The translations under genes and the position numbers were made by a program. 64,000 nucleotides of DNA from Nemertoderma westbladi (Eukaryota; Xenacoelomorpha; Nemertodermatida; Nemertodermatidae), in contig JAUCBJ010006079.1 of the NCBI GenBank assembly GCA_032718475.1, forward strand, positions 1-64,000, written 5' to 3'. A model generated the notes under the pieces. The model did no database searches. It saw only the letters and a program-made list of their open reading frames with translations, and was not told the origin of the DNA. How positions within the stretch are numbered: position 1 is the stretch's first letter; each line of letters opens with the position of its first letter. Below, one piece after another: positions 63,702 through 64,000 of the stretch.

Positions 63702-64000
63702 CTCTGGAAATGGATTGTTTTCGGCTGGAACCCAGTTCAAGAAGCGAACTGGAAAGCTATGGACTCATATTGGACCCAGTGGTCACAAGTCCCAGATAGA
63801 CCATATTCTGTTTCGTAGGAAATACAGGAGCTCTATACAAGACTGTAATGCATTTACACTTCGACCCTTCTCCAGTGATCACCGCCTTATTGTGGCCAAG
63901 GTAAGACTTAGTCTGCGTGCTAGCAGAACAACGAAATCTGCCTTGCCGCGGCATGACTGGTCCTCTCTGTTGCAACAGCCAAGTGTGAGATCCAGCTTCA
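63702..64000 (+). mobile_element. RTE-like LINE copy running off the window
   Basis: About 99% identical to 9168-9466 of the full-length element, starting inside the endonuclease and reading toward RT. The 5' part is missing; the rest lies beyond the window. Confidence 0.92.

Overview
The window looks like a transposon-dense stretch of an invertebrate metazoan genome, probably a marine animal such as a mollusc; that placement is weak. Evidence for a metazoan is the mix of intronless non-LTR retrotransposons, BEL/Pao and Ty3/gypsy elements, a Penelope-like element, Helitron ends, a piggyBac-like element and a tRNA-derived SINE. No bacterial or viral genome organisation is visible. The only convincing host-type coding sequence is one exon on the minus strand at 6776-7642, carrying the end of an F-type-lectin-like domain followed by a mucin-like Thr repeat.

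Layout. 1-5.7 kb: a decayed minus-strand LINE apparently split by a solo LTR and a 1.0 kb Helitron. 5.9-6.6 kb: the 3' end of another LINE. 6.8-7.6 kb: the lectin/mucin exon. 7.8-11.6 kb: a full-length RTE-like LINE with one open 1099-codon frame and 31-bp target-site duplications. 12.4-16.9 kb: a 3'-truncated BEL/Pao element whose gag and pol lie in the same frame, separated by one TAG. 16.9-17.8 kb: a LINE ORF1 with a PHD finger. 18.0-24.4 kb: a decayed BEL/Pao element with both LTRs recognisable, abutting a minus-strand gypsy element (24.4-26.7 kb). 27.7-28.9 kb: a partial copy of a piggyBac-like repeat. 30.9-36.7 kb: a C48 (Ulp1-type) protease, a foldback-like element, a minisatellite and LINE/BEL scraps. 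37.6-38.8 kb: a LINE 5' region fused to a LINE 3' UTR.

The most informative part is 38.8-51.9 kb. I interpret it as one large LINE with the order C48 protease, C2HC zinc finger, reverse transcriptase, PD-(D/E)XK-like nuclease (NeSL/R2-like). At least four later elements interrupt it: a Penelope-like element with a hammerhead-like motif (39208-40929), itself carrying an RTE-like 3' fragment; a LINE tail (about 41.75-42.25 kb); a 6.27-kb gag-only LTR element (43056-49328, 5-bp duplication); and another RTE-like fragment (50340-50918, 21-bp duplication). Removing the Penelope-like insertion at its 13-bp duplication rejoins the protease frame exactly.

52-64 kb holds a second foldback-like element, a SINE, a two-ORF CR1-like LINE interrupted between ORF1 and ORF2 by a complete piggyBac-like element with TTAA flanks and G-run-bearing ends, an unrecognised decayed protein at 61.4-63.25 kb, and a further RTE-like copy running off the end. 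Near-identical RTE-like copies in several places suggest that family moved recently. Most calls rest on reading motifs by eye; no database search was possible.
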